A program made the translations under genes and the position numbers. A DNA stretch of 53,667 nt from Myxococcales bacterium. GTDB taxonomy: Bacteria; Myxococcota_A; Polyangia; GCA-2747355. Shown piece after piece: positions 26,805-34,902 of the stretch. The notes beneath the pieces are model-generated. The model ran no database searches. It saw only the letters and a program-made list of their open reading frames with translations, and was not told the origin of the DNA. The DNA lies in NCBI GenBank assembly GCA_020431405.1, contig JAGQIK010000037.1:1-53667 (forward strand), given 5' to 3'. How positions within the stretch are numbered: the first letter of the stretch is position 1; every line of letters begins with the position of its first letter.

Positions 26805-28352
26805 ATGTTTCGCAAGTGCCTCGCCCCAGCGCTGCTGTTGGGCGTGGTCGCGCTGGCGTCTGCCTGCGTGTCACGCCCGCTCGACAAACCCGAGAAAAAG
26901 GACACGCTCGAAGACAAGCTCGTGCTTCCGCAGAACGTCGAAAAAGAGCTCGACCTGCTCTTCGTCATCGACAACTCGGGCTCGATGCAAGAGGAGCAGG
27001 AAAACCTGATCAAGAACTTCCCGCGCCTCATCGAAGCGCTGCGCGCCAAGTCGCTCGGCTCGGACGGAACCGGCAAGCCCTGCAACGAGGGAACGCGCGA
27101 AGGCTGCCGCATCCCCAACGTGCACATCGGTGTCGTCTCCTCCGACCTCGGCGCGGGCAACTACGGCTTTCAATCGTGCGAGCAGCAAGGCGGTGACGCC
27201 GGCAAGCTGCAGCACGCGGCGCGCGTCGCCGGCTGCCAGCCGCCTAGCGATCCGTACATCAGCTACACCGAAGGGCAGACCAACATCCCCAACGCCGGCA
27301 AAGACACCGTGCAAGCGGTCAAAGACGCCTTCAGCTGCATCGCAAAGCTCGGCGTGCAAGGCTGCGGCTTCGAGCAGCAGCTCGAGGCGGCGCGCCGCGC
27401 GCTCGACAACGGCGCCAACCCGGGCTTCCTACGCCCCAACGCGTTTCTCGGCATCGTCTTCATCACCGACGAGGACGACTGCTCGGCGCAGAAGCAAAAC
27501 CTCTTCGACCCGAGCCAGCAGGGTTTGACCGATCTGCTCGGCCCACTGACCTCGTTTCGCTGCTTCGAGTTCGGCGTGCAATGCGATACGCCAGACATCC
27601 GCTCGCCAGGCGCCAAGACCAACTGCGTGCCGTCGCAAGACTGGCTCTACAACGTCAAGGGCTACATCGACTTCTTCAAGAAGCTCAAACCCGAAGGCCG
27701 CGTGGTCGTCGCCGCCATCGCCGGACCGACCGAAAAGGTCGAGGTCGGGCGCGACGGCAACAACCCGACGCTCAAGGCGAGCTGCCAGACCGCAGCCGGC
27801 ATCGCCGTGCCGGGGCTGCGCATCAAGTCCGTCGTCGACGCCTTCGAGGGCGACGGGCAGTACAGCAGCATCTGCGACGCCGACTTTGGTCCCGCGCTCG
27901 AGCGCATCGGCAAGAAGATCCTCGGTCGCCTCGGCGGGCAGTGCATGCCGCGCCCGGTGCTGACGCCCAACGGCGGCGTCGCGTGTAAACAAGGCGACCG
28001 CTTCGGCGCCGGCGCCGGCGGCGTGTGCACGACGAGCTGCCTCGACAAGGTCTCCTGCAACGTCAGCGAGGTGCTCGCCGGCAAGACGACCCCGGTCAAA
28101 AAGTGCCCCGTGGATCTCTGGTACCCCAACGATTGGCGCAAGGATCGCGCCTGTGGCGATGCCTGCCCGTGCTGGCGACTCGTCAAGAAGGACAAGGACG
28201 ACTGCGATCCAGCGATCAGCGGCTCGCCCTACGCGCTCGACATCCTGCGCGTCGGTGAGGCGCCCAAGGGCACCATCGCCGAGGTGCGCTGCCTCGGATC
28301 CGCCAACGACTGGGGCAGCCAGGCGTTGGGCGAGACCCCTCAGTGTCTCTGA
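26805..28352 (+). CDS. VWA-domain lipoprotein (first of a tandem pair)
   Basis: A 515-residue lipoprotein; lipobox A-S-A-C with Cys21, GAGGAA ribosome site. A von Willebrand A domain follows (about 50-330) with the MIDAS motif D-N-S-G-S-M in L-L-F-V-I-D-N-S-G-S-M and the strand G-I-V-F-I-T-D-E-D-D-C-S. Residues 330-515 are a cysteine-rich region (C-T-T-S-C-L-D-K-V-S-C-N, D-A-C-P-C-W-R) unlike any domain I can name. The mature start C-V-S lacks an inner-membrane retention Asp, consistent with outer-membrane sorting. It is closely similar to the 28,557 gene along its whole length. A surface metal-dependent adhesion role, perhaps with the pili, is inference. Confidence 0.9.
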   Translation: MFRKCLAPALLLGVVALASACVSRPLDKPEKKDTLEDKLVLPQNVEKELDLLFVIDNSGSMQEEQENLIKNFPRLIEALRAKSLGSDGTGKPCNEGTREGCRIPNVHIGVVSSDLGAGNYGFQSCEQQGGDAGKLQHAARVAGCQPPSDPYISYTEGQTNIPNAGKDTVQAVKDAFSCIAKLGVQGCGFEQQLEAARRALDNGANPGFLRPNAFLGIVFITDEDDCSAQKQNLFDPSQQGLTDLLGPLTSFRCFEFGVQCDTPDIRSPGAKTNCVPSQDWLYNVKGYIDFFKKLKPEGRVVVAAIAGPTEKVEVGRDGNNPTLKASCQTAAGIAVPGLRIKSVVDAFEGDGQYSSICDADFGPALERIGKKILGRLGGQCMPRPVLTPNGGVACKQGDRFGAGAGGVCTTSCLDKVSCNVSEVLAGKTTPVKKCPVDLWYPNDWRKDRACGDACPCWRLVKKDKDDCDPAISGSPYALDILRVGEAPKGTIAEVRCLGSANDWGSQALGETPQCL

Positions 28353-28357
28353 GGGGT
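28335..28357 (+). terminator. Hairpin at the 3' end of the first VWA gene
   Basis: ACCCCTCAG and CTGAGGGGT (nine-bp arms) flank a TGTCT loop. The TGA stop codon (28,350-28,352) is part of the 3' arm. No long T-run follows, so it could be a weak terminator or an mRNA-stabilising end. Confidence 0.5.
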
Positions 28358-28360
28358 TAG

Positions 28361-28414
28361 GGCCTCCCGCGAGGCCTGGCAACGTCGTTGACAACATCGT
28401 TGACGACGTTGCCA
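28361..28414. repeat. Two further stem-loops between the VWA genes
   Basis: GGCCTC/GAGGCC with a four-base loop (28,361-28,376) is followed at once by a longer dyad, TGGCAACGTCGT (28,377-28,388) and ACGACGTTGCCA (28,403-28,414). With the hairpin at 28,335 they make three stem-loops in 80 bases. They separate the first VWA gene from the promoter of the second. Confidence 0.55.
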
Positions 28415-28465
28415 AGATCCAGCGTCTCACGCCCATTAGATCAGGCACTTAGGAGGTGCTCGGCC

Positions 28466-28480
28466 TGGCCTCTATCTTGC
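28466..28480 (+). promoter_or_regulatory. Sigma-54 (-24/-12) promoter of the second VWA lipoprotein gene
   Basis: TGGCCT, five bases (CTATC), then TTGC, with GG and GC ten bases apart. It lies 77 bases upstream of the ATG at 28,557 and downstream of the stem-loops closing the first VWA gene. Each paralogue therefore seems to have its own sigma-54 promoter. Confidence 0.65.
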
Positions 28481-28556
28481 GACAGTCGTCTGCGACAAGC
28501 GAGTTGCTGTCCTCGGGGCTAGCGGCTTATAGTCCCGCGACCATCAAGGAGACGAC

Positions 28557-30119
28557 ATGTTGCGTAAAGTTCTGCTCTCTGCCTTCGCGGTGAGCCTGCT
28601 CGGACTACTCGGGGCCTGCGTGTCGCGCCCGCTCGACGAGGCGCCGCCCAAGCAATCGGTCGAGCTCCCTCGCTTCTTCCCGCAGAGCGTCGAGAAGGAC
28701 GTCGACCTGCTCTTCGTCATCGACAACTCGGGCTCCATGGGCGAGGAGCAGCAGAACCTCGTGCAGAACTTCCCGCGCCTGATCGAGGCCCTTCGCGCGG
28801 ACTCGCTCGGCGCCGACGGCACCGGCAAGCCCTGCAACGAGGGCACGCGCGAAGGTTGCCGCATCCCGAACGTGCACATCGGCGTCGTCTCGTCCGACCT
28901 CGGCGCTGGCACCTACGGCCTGCCCTCCTGCGAGCGTCAGGGCGGCGACGCCGGACGGCTGCAGAAGGACGCGCGCGTGGCTGGCTGCCAGCCGCCCGCC
29001 GATGCGTACATCAGCTACATCGACGGCCAGACCAACATCCCCAACGCCGGCTCGGACACGGTGCAGGCGGTCAAGGATGCCTTCACCTGCATCGCGCGCC
29101 TCGGCACCGACGGCTGCGGCTTCGAGGCTCAGCTCGAGTCGGCGCGCCGCGCGCTGCAGCCCAACGCCAACCCGGGCTTCCTGCGTGACAACGCCTTCCT
29201 CGCCATCGTGTTCATCACGGACGAGGACGACTGCTCGGCCCAGAAGCAGAACCTCTTCGATCCGAGCCAGCAGGCGCTCAGCGATCCGCTCGGTCCGCTC
29301 ACCTCGTTCCGCTGCTTCGAGTTCGGCGTGCAGTGCGACATCAACGACCGCAACCAGATCGGTCCTCGTCAGGGCTGCGTGCCGGCGCAAGACTGGCTCT
29401 ACAACGTGCAGACCTACGTGCAGTTCTTCAAGTCGCTCAAGAACCCGGGCCGCGTCGTCGTCGCCGCCATCGCCGGTCCCACCGATCGCGTCGAGATCGG
29501 CAAAGACGGCAACAACCCCGTGCTCAAGGCCAGCTGCACCTCTGCCGCCGGCAACGCCGTCCCCGGCATCCGCATCCGCGCGGTGGTCGACGAGTTCCAG
29601 ACCGACGGCCAGTACACCAGCATCTGCGAGGCGAACTTCGGTCCCGCCCTCGAGGCCATCGGCAAGAAGATCCTCGGCAAGCTCGGCGGCCAGTGCCTGC
29701 CGCGCCCCGTGCTGACGCCCAACGGCGGCGTTGCCTGCCAGCAGGGCGACCGCTTCGGCGCCGGCAACGGCGGCGTGTGCGCCACCAGCTGTCTCGACAA
29801 GGTCTCCTGCAACGTGACCGAGATCGTCGGCCAGGGCACCAACAACTCTCAGACGACGAAGATCGAGAAGTGCCCGACCAACCTCTGGTACCCGACCGAC
29901 TGGCGCAAGGAGCGCGACTGCGGCGCGGCCTGCCCGTGCTGGCGCATCGTCAAGAAGGACACCAAGGACTGCGACCCGACCGCCTCCGGCTCGCCCTACG
30001 CGCTCGACGTGCTGCGCAACGGCGAGGCGCCCAAGGGCAGCGTCGCCGAGGTGCGTTGCCTCAGCTCGGCCAACAAGTGGGGCTCGCAGGCGCTCGGCGA
30101 CACGCCGCAGTGCATCTAG
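28557..30119 (+). CDS. VWA-domain lipoprotein (second of a tandem pair)
   Basis: A 520-residue paralogue of the preceding gene, with lipobox L-G-A-C (Cys21) and an AAGGAG site at ideal distance. The VWA MIDAS D-N-S-G-S-M starts at about residue 56. The same later blocks are present: G-T-G-K-P-C-N-E-G-T-R-E-G-C, F-I-T-D-E-D-D-C-S, L-T-P-N-G-G-V-A-C and A-A-C-P-C-W-R-I-V-K-K-D. Cysteines are conserved between the copies while linker residues differ, so both copies appear to be under selection. The last codons and stop are duplicated just downstream. Confidence 0.9.
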   Translation: MLRKVLLSAFAVSLLGLLGACVSRPLDEAPPKQSVELPRFFPQSVEKDVDLLFVIDNSGSMGEEQQNLVQNFPRLIEALRADSLGADGTGKPCNEGTREGCRIPNVHIGVVSSDLGAGTYGLPSCERQGGDAGRLQKDARVAGCQPPADAYISYIDGQTNIPNAGSDTVQAVKDAFTCIARLGTDGCGFEAQLESARRALQPNANPGFLRDNAFLAIVFITDEDDCSAQKQNLFDPSQQALSDPLGPLTSFRCFEFGVQCDINDRNQIGPRQGCVPAQDWLYNVQTYVQFFKSLKNPGRVVVAAIAGPTDRVEIGKDGNNPVLKASCTSAAGNAVPGIRIRAVVDEFQTDGQYTSICEANFGPALEAIGKKILGKLGGQCLPRPVLTPNGGVACQQGDRFGAGNGGVCATSCLDKVSCNVTEIVGQGTNNSQTTKIEKCPTNLWYPTDWRKERDCGAACPCWRIVKKDTKDCDPTASGSPYALDVLRNGEAPKGSVAEVRCLSSANKWGSQALGDTPQCI

Positions 30120-30135
30120 CAGCAGTGCATCTAGC
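30107..30135. repeat. Duplicated stop-codon segment
   Basis: GCAGTGCATCTAGC occurs at 30,107-30,120, where it encodes the final Q-C-I and the stop, and again at 30,122-30,135. Two more CTAGCG occurrences follow by 30,181, plus a TAGACGC/GCGTCTA dyad at 30,163-30,178. Confidence 0.75.
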
Positions 30136-30184
30136 GAGGCTGTTTCTCTAGCGCTCTGGTGTTAGACGCGAGCGTCTAGCGCGA

Positions 30185-30220
30185 AGGCGGCGTCGGGTGA
30201 CCGGCGTCGCCTTTTTCTTT
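30185..30220 (+). terminator. Rho-independent terminator after the VWA pair
   Basis: AGGCGGCGTCGG and CCGGCGTCGCCT form a 12-bp stem with two G-T pairs and a GTGA loop, followed by TTTTCTTT. This is a classic intrinsic terminator and the clearest one in the window. It ends the VWA transcription unit. Confidence 0.85.
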
Positions 30221-30233
30221 GCCCGCTCGAGCG

Positions 30234-30262
30234 TTGACTCCCTGCGCGCACGCGTCGACAAT
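30234..30262 (+). promoter_or_regulatory. Probable sigma-70 promoter of the FHA-GGDEF/polX unit
   Basis: TTGACT and GACAAT are separated by 17 bases, just after the terminator and about 50 bases before the GTG start at 30,316. Nine of twelve positions fit the consensus. Confidence 0.4.
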
Positions 30263-30315
30263 GGGAACCTTCTCGTCAACGTAGCGTATCGCCGCAGGAA
30301 ACCGGACGCCAAAGC

Positions 30316-31194
30316 GTGGCAGCCGACAAGACGCGCATCACCAGCGTCAAGCCGCCGCAGGTCACTGACAAGGCCGCGTGCCTGGTCTGGATCTATCCGC
30401 CCGGCCCCGACATGGGACGTCGCTACACGCTCTCGCGCCGCCGGCAGATCATCGGGCGCGGCAGCGACTGCGACATCGTGCTCGATCTCGACTCCGTCTC
30501 GCGCCAGCACTGCCGCGTCGAAAAGCGCGCCGGCACGACCATCGTCGTCAAAGACCTCGACAGCACCAACGGCACCTACGTCAACGAGATCCAGATCAAG
30601 GAGAAGCCGCTCGACAGCGGCGACCTCGTCGGCGTCGGCAACGCGATCTTCAAGTTCCTCGCCGGCGGCAACGTCGAGAGCTCCTACCACGAAGCCATCT
30701 ATCGCATGACGATCATCGATGGCCTCACCGAGGCGCACAACAAGCGCTACCTCAAAGACTTCCTCGAGCGCGAGCTCGCTCGCTCGGTGCGCTACGGCCG
30801 CCCGCTGTCGCTGGTGATGTTCGACCTCGACCACTTCAAGCGCATCAACGACACCCACGGTCACCTCACCGGCGACCACGTGCTGCGCGAGCTCGCGCGT
30901 CGCCTGCACTCGCGCATCCGCAAAGAGGAGCTGCTCGCGCGCTACGGCGGCGAGGAGTTCGCCGTCGTGCTGCCCGAGGCGGGGCACGGCGGCGCGATCA
31001 AGTTCGCCGAGCAGCTGCGCAAGCTCGTCAAGGCCGAGCCGTTCGAGTTCGAGGGCGACGTCATCCCGGTGACCGTCAGCGTCGGCGTCGCCACCATCGA
31101 GGGCGACAGCATCGATGTCGCCGAGTTCATCCGACGCGCCGACCGCAACCTCTACCGAGCCAAGGAAAGCGGTCGCGACTGCGTGGTGGGATAG
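30316..31194 (+). CDS. FHA-domain diguanylate cyclase (GGDEF), second copy
   Basis: A 292-residue protein with the same layout as the one at 12,047. The FHA domain (I-I-G-R-G-S-D-C-D-I, S-V-S-R-Q-H-C-R-V, D-S-T-N-G-T-Y-V-N) is followed by GGDEF (D-G-L-T-E-A-H-N-K-R-Y, D-L-D-H-F-K-R-I-N-D-T-H-G-H, active site Y-G-G-E-E-F). At the I-site position it reads R-K-E-E instead of RxxD, so product inhibition may be weaker than in the first copy. It starts with GTG. The polX-like gene follows 21 bases later, probably in one operon. Confidence 0.92.
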   Translation: MAADKTRITSVKPPQVTDKAACLVWIYPPGPDMGRRYTLSRRRQIIGRGSDCDIVLDLDSVSRQHCRVEKRAGTTIVVKDLDSTNGTYVNEIQIKEKPLDSGDLVGVGNAIFKFLAGGNVESSYHEAIYRMTIIDGLTEAHNKRYLKDFLERELARSVRYGRPLSLVMFDLDHFKRINDTHGHLTGDHVLRELARRLHSRIRKEELLARYGGEEFAVVLPEAGHGGAIKFAEQLRKLVKAEPFEFEGDVIPVTVSVGVATIEGDSIDVAEFIRRADRNLYRAKESGRDCVVG

Positions 31195-31215
31195 CAGCCG
31201 AGGATCCTTAGGGGC

Positions 31216-32940
31216 ATGTCCGTTACCAATAAAGACGTCGCCGGCATCTTCAGCGAGATGGCCGACCTGACCGAGCTGCAGGACGGCAACGCGTTTCGCA
31301 TCCGCTCGTTTCGTCGCGTCGCGCAGGTGCTCGAGGACCTGCACGAGTCGGTGACCTCGCTCTACGAGTCCGGCGCGCTGAGCGACATCCCCGGCGTGGG
31401 CAAGGGCACCGTGCGCCGCGTCGGGCAGATCATCGAGACCGGCACCTGCGACGACCACCGCGAGCTGCGCGAGAAGATGCCCGCGGGCCTGCTCGACATG
31501 CTGCAGATCTCGGGCATGGGGCCCAAGACCGTCAAGCTCGTCTACGAGCGCCTCGGGGTCTCGAGCGTCGACGAGCTCGAGGCGGCGTGCAAGGCGGGGC
31601 ACCTCGCCGAGCTGCCGCGCATGGGCGAAAAGACGCAGGACCGCATCCTCAAGTCGATCGAGTCGTGGCGCAAGCGCTCCGGGCGCATGCCGCTCGGCGA
31701 GGCCATCCCGGCTGGCAAGCGTTTCCTCGACGCCCTCGGCGCGCTCGGCTGCGTCGAGCGCTGCGACCTCGCGGGCAGCTCGCGCCGGCGCCGCGAGACC
31801 ATCGGCGATCTCGACGTGCTCGTCGCCTCGCGCGAGGTGGCGCCGGTGATGGACGCCTTCGTCGCGCAGCCGCTGGTCGCCGAGGTGCTGCTGCGCGGCG
31901 ACACCAAGTGCAGCGTGCGCCTCGAGTCGGGGCTGCAGGTCGACCTGCGCGTGCTCGAGCCGGAGAGCTATGGCGCCGCCCTGCACTACTTCACCGGCTC
32001 GCAGATGCACAACATCGCCATCCGCGATCGCGGCAAGCGCGCCGGGCTGCGCATCAACGAGTACGGTGTCTACCGCGAGCCCACCGAAGAAGGCCAGGAG
32101 CCCGTGTTGATCGGCGGCGCCAGCGAAGAAGAGGTCTTCGCCGCGGTCAAGCTGCCGTACATCCCGCCCGAGCTGCGCGAAAACCGCGGCGAGATCGAAG
32201 CCGCCGAGAAGGGCACGCTGCCCGAGCTGATCACCGACGCCGACCTGCGCGGCGATCTGCACGTGCACACCGACGCCGCCGAGGGCCAAGACAGCCTCGA
32301 GGCGATGGTCGACGCCGCGATCGAGCTCGGCCGCACCTACCTCGCCATCACCGATCGCATCAGCAGCCCCGAAAAGCTCGCCGAACAACGTACGGCGATC
32401 GCCATGCTGCAGGAGAAGTGCGACGAGATCCGCCTGCTCGCCGGCGTCGAGGTCGTCATCGGCCCCGACGGCGAGCTGTCGCTCGACGAGGCGACACTGC
32501 GCGAGGCCGAGTGGGTCATCGCCTGCGCCCACGACGGCTTCGACCAGAGCGGCGAGAAGATGCTGGCTCGGCTCGAGCGCGCGATGAAGAGCGGGCTCGT
32601 CGACTGCATCGGACACCCCGCCAACCGCATCCTCGGCGGGCGCCCTGGCGCGCCCATCGACCACGACAAGCTCATCGCGCTGGCCAAAGAGACCGGCGTG
32701 TTCATCGAGCTCGACAGCGACCCGCGCCGCCTCGACCTCGACGCAGCGCACTGTCGCCAGGCACGCGAGCACGACGTGATGGTGGCGCTCTGCAGCGACG
32801 CGCGCAGCGCCGCCGAGCTCGCGCGCACCGAGTACGGCATCTACACCGCGCGCCGCGGCTGGCTCGAGGTCGCCAACGTGCTGACAGCTCAGCCCGTCGA
32901 GGTGTTGCTCGAGCGACGCGCGGCGCGTCTATCCGGCTAG
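31216..32940 (+). CDS. polX: DNA polymerase X family protein with PHP domain
   Basis: A 574-residue bacterial PolX. Helix-hairpin-helix segments (I-P-G-V-G-K-G-T-V, I-S-G-M-G-P-K-T-V) lead to the nucleotidyltransferase with G-S-S-R-R-R-R-E-T and the catalytic D-L-D plus a later V-D-L-R-V. The C-terminal PHP domain (about 340-574) starts G-D-L-H-V-H-T. It would fill gaps in base-excision repair. Several PHP metal ligands seem lost: A-I-T-D-R-I (usually T-D-H-S) and C-S-D-A-R-S (usually T-D-A-H-S). The polymerase site is intact while the 3'-5' exonuclease/phosphoesterase site is doubtful. Confidence 0.9.
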   Translation: MSVTNKDVAGIFSEMADLTELQDGNAFRIRSFRRVAQVLEDLHESVTSLYESGALSDIPGVGKGTVRRVGQIIETGTCDDHRELREKMPAGLLDMLQISGMGPKTVKLVYERLGVSSVDELEAACKAGHLAELPRMGEKTQDRILKSIESWRKRSGRMPLGEAIPAGKRFLDALGALGCVERCDLAGSSRRRRETIGDLDVLVASREVAPVMDAFVAQPLVAEVLLRGDTKCSVRLESGLQVDLRVLEPESYGAALHYFTGSQMHNIAIRDRGKRAGLRINEYGVYREPTEEGQEPVLIGGASEEEVFAAVKLPYIPPELRENRGEIEAAEKGTLPELITDADLRGDLHVHTDAAEGQDSLEAMVDAAIELGRTYLAITDRISSPEKLAEQRTAIAMLQEKCDEIRLLAGVEVVIGPDGELSLDEATLREAEWVIACAHDGFDQSGEKMLARLERAMKSGLVDCIGHPANRILGGRPGAPIDHDKLIALAKETGVFIELDSDPRRLDLDAAHCRQAREHDVMVALCSDARSAAELARTEYGIYTARRGWLEVANVLTAQPVEVLLERRAARLSG

Positions 32941-32988
32941 CGCGCAACAGGCCTGTCCAGGCCCAACGCGCGCGCGAAAGGCACCCCC

Positions 32989-34467
32989 ATGACCAAGCAC
33001 GTCCTGTCCATCGACCAGGGCACCACCGGCACCACCGTGATGATCGTCGACGAGGCGATGCGCGTGGTGGCCAAGGTCAACAACGAGTTCCCGCAGATCT
33101 ACCCCGAGCAAGGCTGGGTCGAGCACGACCCGCACGAGATCTGGCGCTCGGTGGAAAAGAGCCTCGCCCAGGCGCTCTCGAGCGCCGGCGTGGCGCCCGA
33201 CAGCATCGCCGGCATCGGCATCACCAACCAGCGCGAGACCACGCTGCTGTGGGAGCGCGACGGCGGGCGCCCCGTCCACAACGCCATCGTCTGGCAGGAT
33301 CGCCGCACGGCCGATGCCTGTCGCGCGCTGCGCGAGCGCGGCCTCGAAGAGACATTTCGCCTGAAGGCCGGCCTGGTGCTGGACCCGTACTTCTCGGGCA
33401 CCAAGCTGGCCTGGCTGCTCGACCATGTCGACGGCGCGCGCGCGCGCGCGGCGCGCGGCGAGCTGTGCTTCGGCACCGTCGATAGCTATCTGATCTGGCG
33501 GCTCAGCGGCGGCGCGGCGCACGTGACAGACGTCAGCAACGCCTCGCGCACCCTGCTCTTCGACCTACACACGCTCGACTGGAGCGACGAGCTGTGCGGC
33601 CACATCGGCGTGCCGCGCGAGATCCTGCCCGGCGTGCGCAGCTCGTCGGAGGTTTACGCCGAGACGCGCGGCGTCGCCGGCCTGCCCGACGGCATCCCCA
33701 TCGCAGGCGCCGCCGGCGACCAGCAGGCCGCGCTCTTCGGCCAGGCCTGCTTCGCGCCGGGCGATGCCAAGTGCACCTACGGCACCGGCGCCTTTTTGCT
33801 GGTCAACACCGGCGACCGCCCGGTGGCCTCCAAGAGCGGCGTGCTGACCACCGTGGCCTGGCGCGTCGGCGACGAGGTCAGCTACGCGCTCGAGGGCAGC
33901 GCCTTCATCGCTGGCGCCGCCGTCCAGTGGCTGCGCGACGGGCTGCAGATCATCGGGTCGGCGCCCGAGATCGGCGAGCTGGCGGCGCAGGTGCCCGACA
34001 GCGGCGGCGTCGTCTTCGTGCCGGCGCTGGTCGGGCTCGGCGCGCCACATTGGCGCGATGACGCGCGTGGCCTCATCAGCGGTATTACACGTGGCACCAC
34101 ACGCGCACATCTCGCACGCGCGACCCTCGAGGGCATCGCCCTGCAGATCGTCGAGCTCGCCGACGCGATGGCGAGTGACGCCGACCACGCGCTGAGCAGC
34201 TTTCGTGTGGATGGCGGCGCCGCGGCCAACGATCTGCTGATGCAGCTGCAGTCCGATCTGCTGCAGATGCAGCTCGTACGCCCCGAGGTGATCGAGACGA
34301 CGGCCCTCGGCTCGGCGTTTCTCGCCGGCCTCGCCACCGGCGTGTGGCCTGATCGCAGCGCGATCAGCGCCACCTGGAAGGCCGAGCGCACGTTCTCGCC
34401 AGCGATGGACGACGCCGCGCGCGCGCAGCTGCTCGAGCGCTGGAAGGCCGCCGTCAAGAAGGCTTGA
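32989..34467 (+). CDS. glpK: Glycerol kinase
   Basis: A 492-residue FGGY-family kinase of normal length that makes sn-glycerol 3-phosphate from glycerol and ATP. Motifs: S-I-D-Q-G-T-T-G-T-T (phosphate 1), G-I-T-N-Q-R-E-T-T, N-A-I-V-W-Q-D-R-R-T, D-Y/S-Y-L-I-W-R-L, A-G-A-A-G-D-Q-Q-A-A-L-F-G-Q and K-C-T-Y-G-T-G-A-F-L-L. The adenosine region is D-G-G-A-A-A-N-D-L-L-M-Q-L-Q-S-D. An AAAGG site precedes the ATG. It follows polX by 48 bases; no other glp gene is nearby. Confidence 0.95.
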   Translation: MTKHVLSIDQGTTGTTVMIVDEAMRVVAKVNNEFPQIYPEQGWVEHDPHEIWRSVEKSLAQALSSAGVAPDSIAGIGITNQRETTLLWERDGGRPVHNAIVWQDRRTADACRALRERGLEETFRLKAGLVLDPYFSGTKLAWLLDHVDGARARAARGELCFGTVDSYLIWRLSGGAAHVTDVSNASRTLLFDLHTLDWSDELCGHIGVPREILPGVRSSSEVYAETRGVAGLPDGIPIAGAAGDQQAALFGQACFAPGDAKCTYGTGAFLLVNTGDRPVASKSGVLTTVAWRVGDEVSYALEGSAFIAGAAVQWLRDGLQIIGSAPEIGELAAQVPDSGGVVFVPALVGLGAPHWRDDARGLISGITRGTTRAHLARATLEGIALQIVELADAMASDADHALSSFRVDGGAAANDLLMQLQSDLLQMQLVRPEVIETTALGSAFLAGLATGVWPDRSAISATWKAERTFSPAMDDAARAQLLERWKAAVKKA

Positions 34468-34777
34468 GATCCGTCGCCTGATGGCACGTACAGCCGCCTG
34501 TGCGCCCCGTCACACGCCCCGCCCCCTGCCACGACATCGCCACAAACTCTCCGTCGCCTCGCCCGCCCAGCTTCGTCAGGTCGCTCGCCGCGTCGCCCAA
34601 AGTGATCTCCATGGCGACGCGAAACCAGGCAACCGAAGCAGCGACTAAGCAGCCGTTGTGTCATCGGTGCCAATCGCCGGTGGTCGATTTCGCCACATTG
34701 GCGCGACCGATCTGCCGTCGCGACTGTAACTCCCGAAGAACAGGCGCGTTAGAAAAAGCGATCGCGCCATAGACCCT

Positions 34778-34792
34778 TGGCATTCGGGTTGC
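34778..34792 (+). promoter_or_regulatory. Sigma-54 (-24/-12) promoter of the sigma factor operon
   Basis: TGGCAT, five bases (TCGGG), then TTGC, with GG and GC ten bases apart; one mismatch to TGGCAC. It points to the sigma factor gene at 34,903 with a predicted leader of about 100 bases. It implies a sigma-54-to-sigma-70-family cascade. Confidence 0.65.
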
Positions 34793-34830
34793 GTTGGTAC
34801 TTGCGCGTCCAAACAGTCCGTCTGCCTCGT

Positions 34831-34856
34831 GGCGAGGACTCCAAGGAGTCGTCGCC
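34831..34856. promoter_or_regulatory. 26-bp near-palindrome in the sigma factor leader
   Basis: GGCGAGGACTCC and GGAGTCGTCGCC flank AA; eleven of twelve pairs match. It lies downstream of the predicted start site and about 45 bases before the start codon. It could be an operator or an mRNA hairpin. Confidence 0.5.
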
Positions 34857-34902
34857 GAGAGGGAACCAAAGACGCGAGCCGTAGTCGAAGAAGGGGATGC
34901 CC

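Larger units (their letters stand above)
34468..34902. other. Non-coding gap upstream of the sigma factor gene
   Basis: This 435-base gap holds the sigma-54-type promoter (34,778) and a long palindrome (34,831), listed separately. Short open frames exist on both strands: a plus-strand one ending at 34,772 with C-H-R-C, and a minus-strand 52-codon one ending at 34,454 with G-C-T-C-H. None has a convincing ribosome site or family resemblance, so I call no gene. Confidence 0.5.

Noticed and set aside
34454-34611. 52-codon minus-strand frame with G-C-T-C-H near its end
   Set aside because: It overlaps the glpK end, has no ribosome site, and the motif is not a CxxCH haem site; composition alone is not enough.
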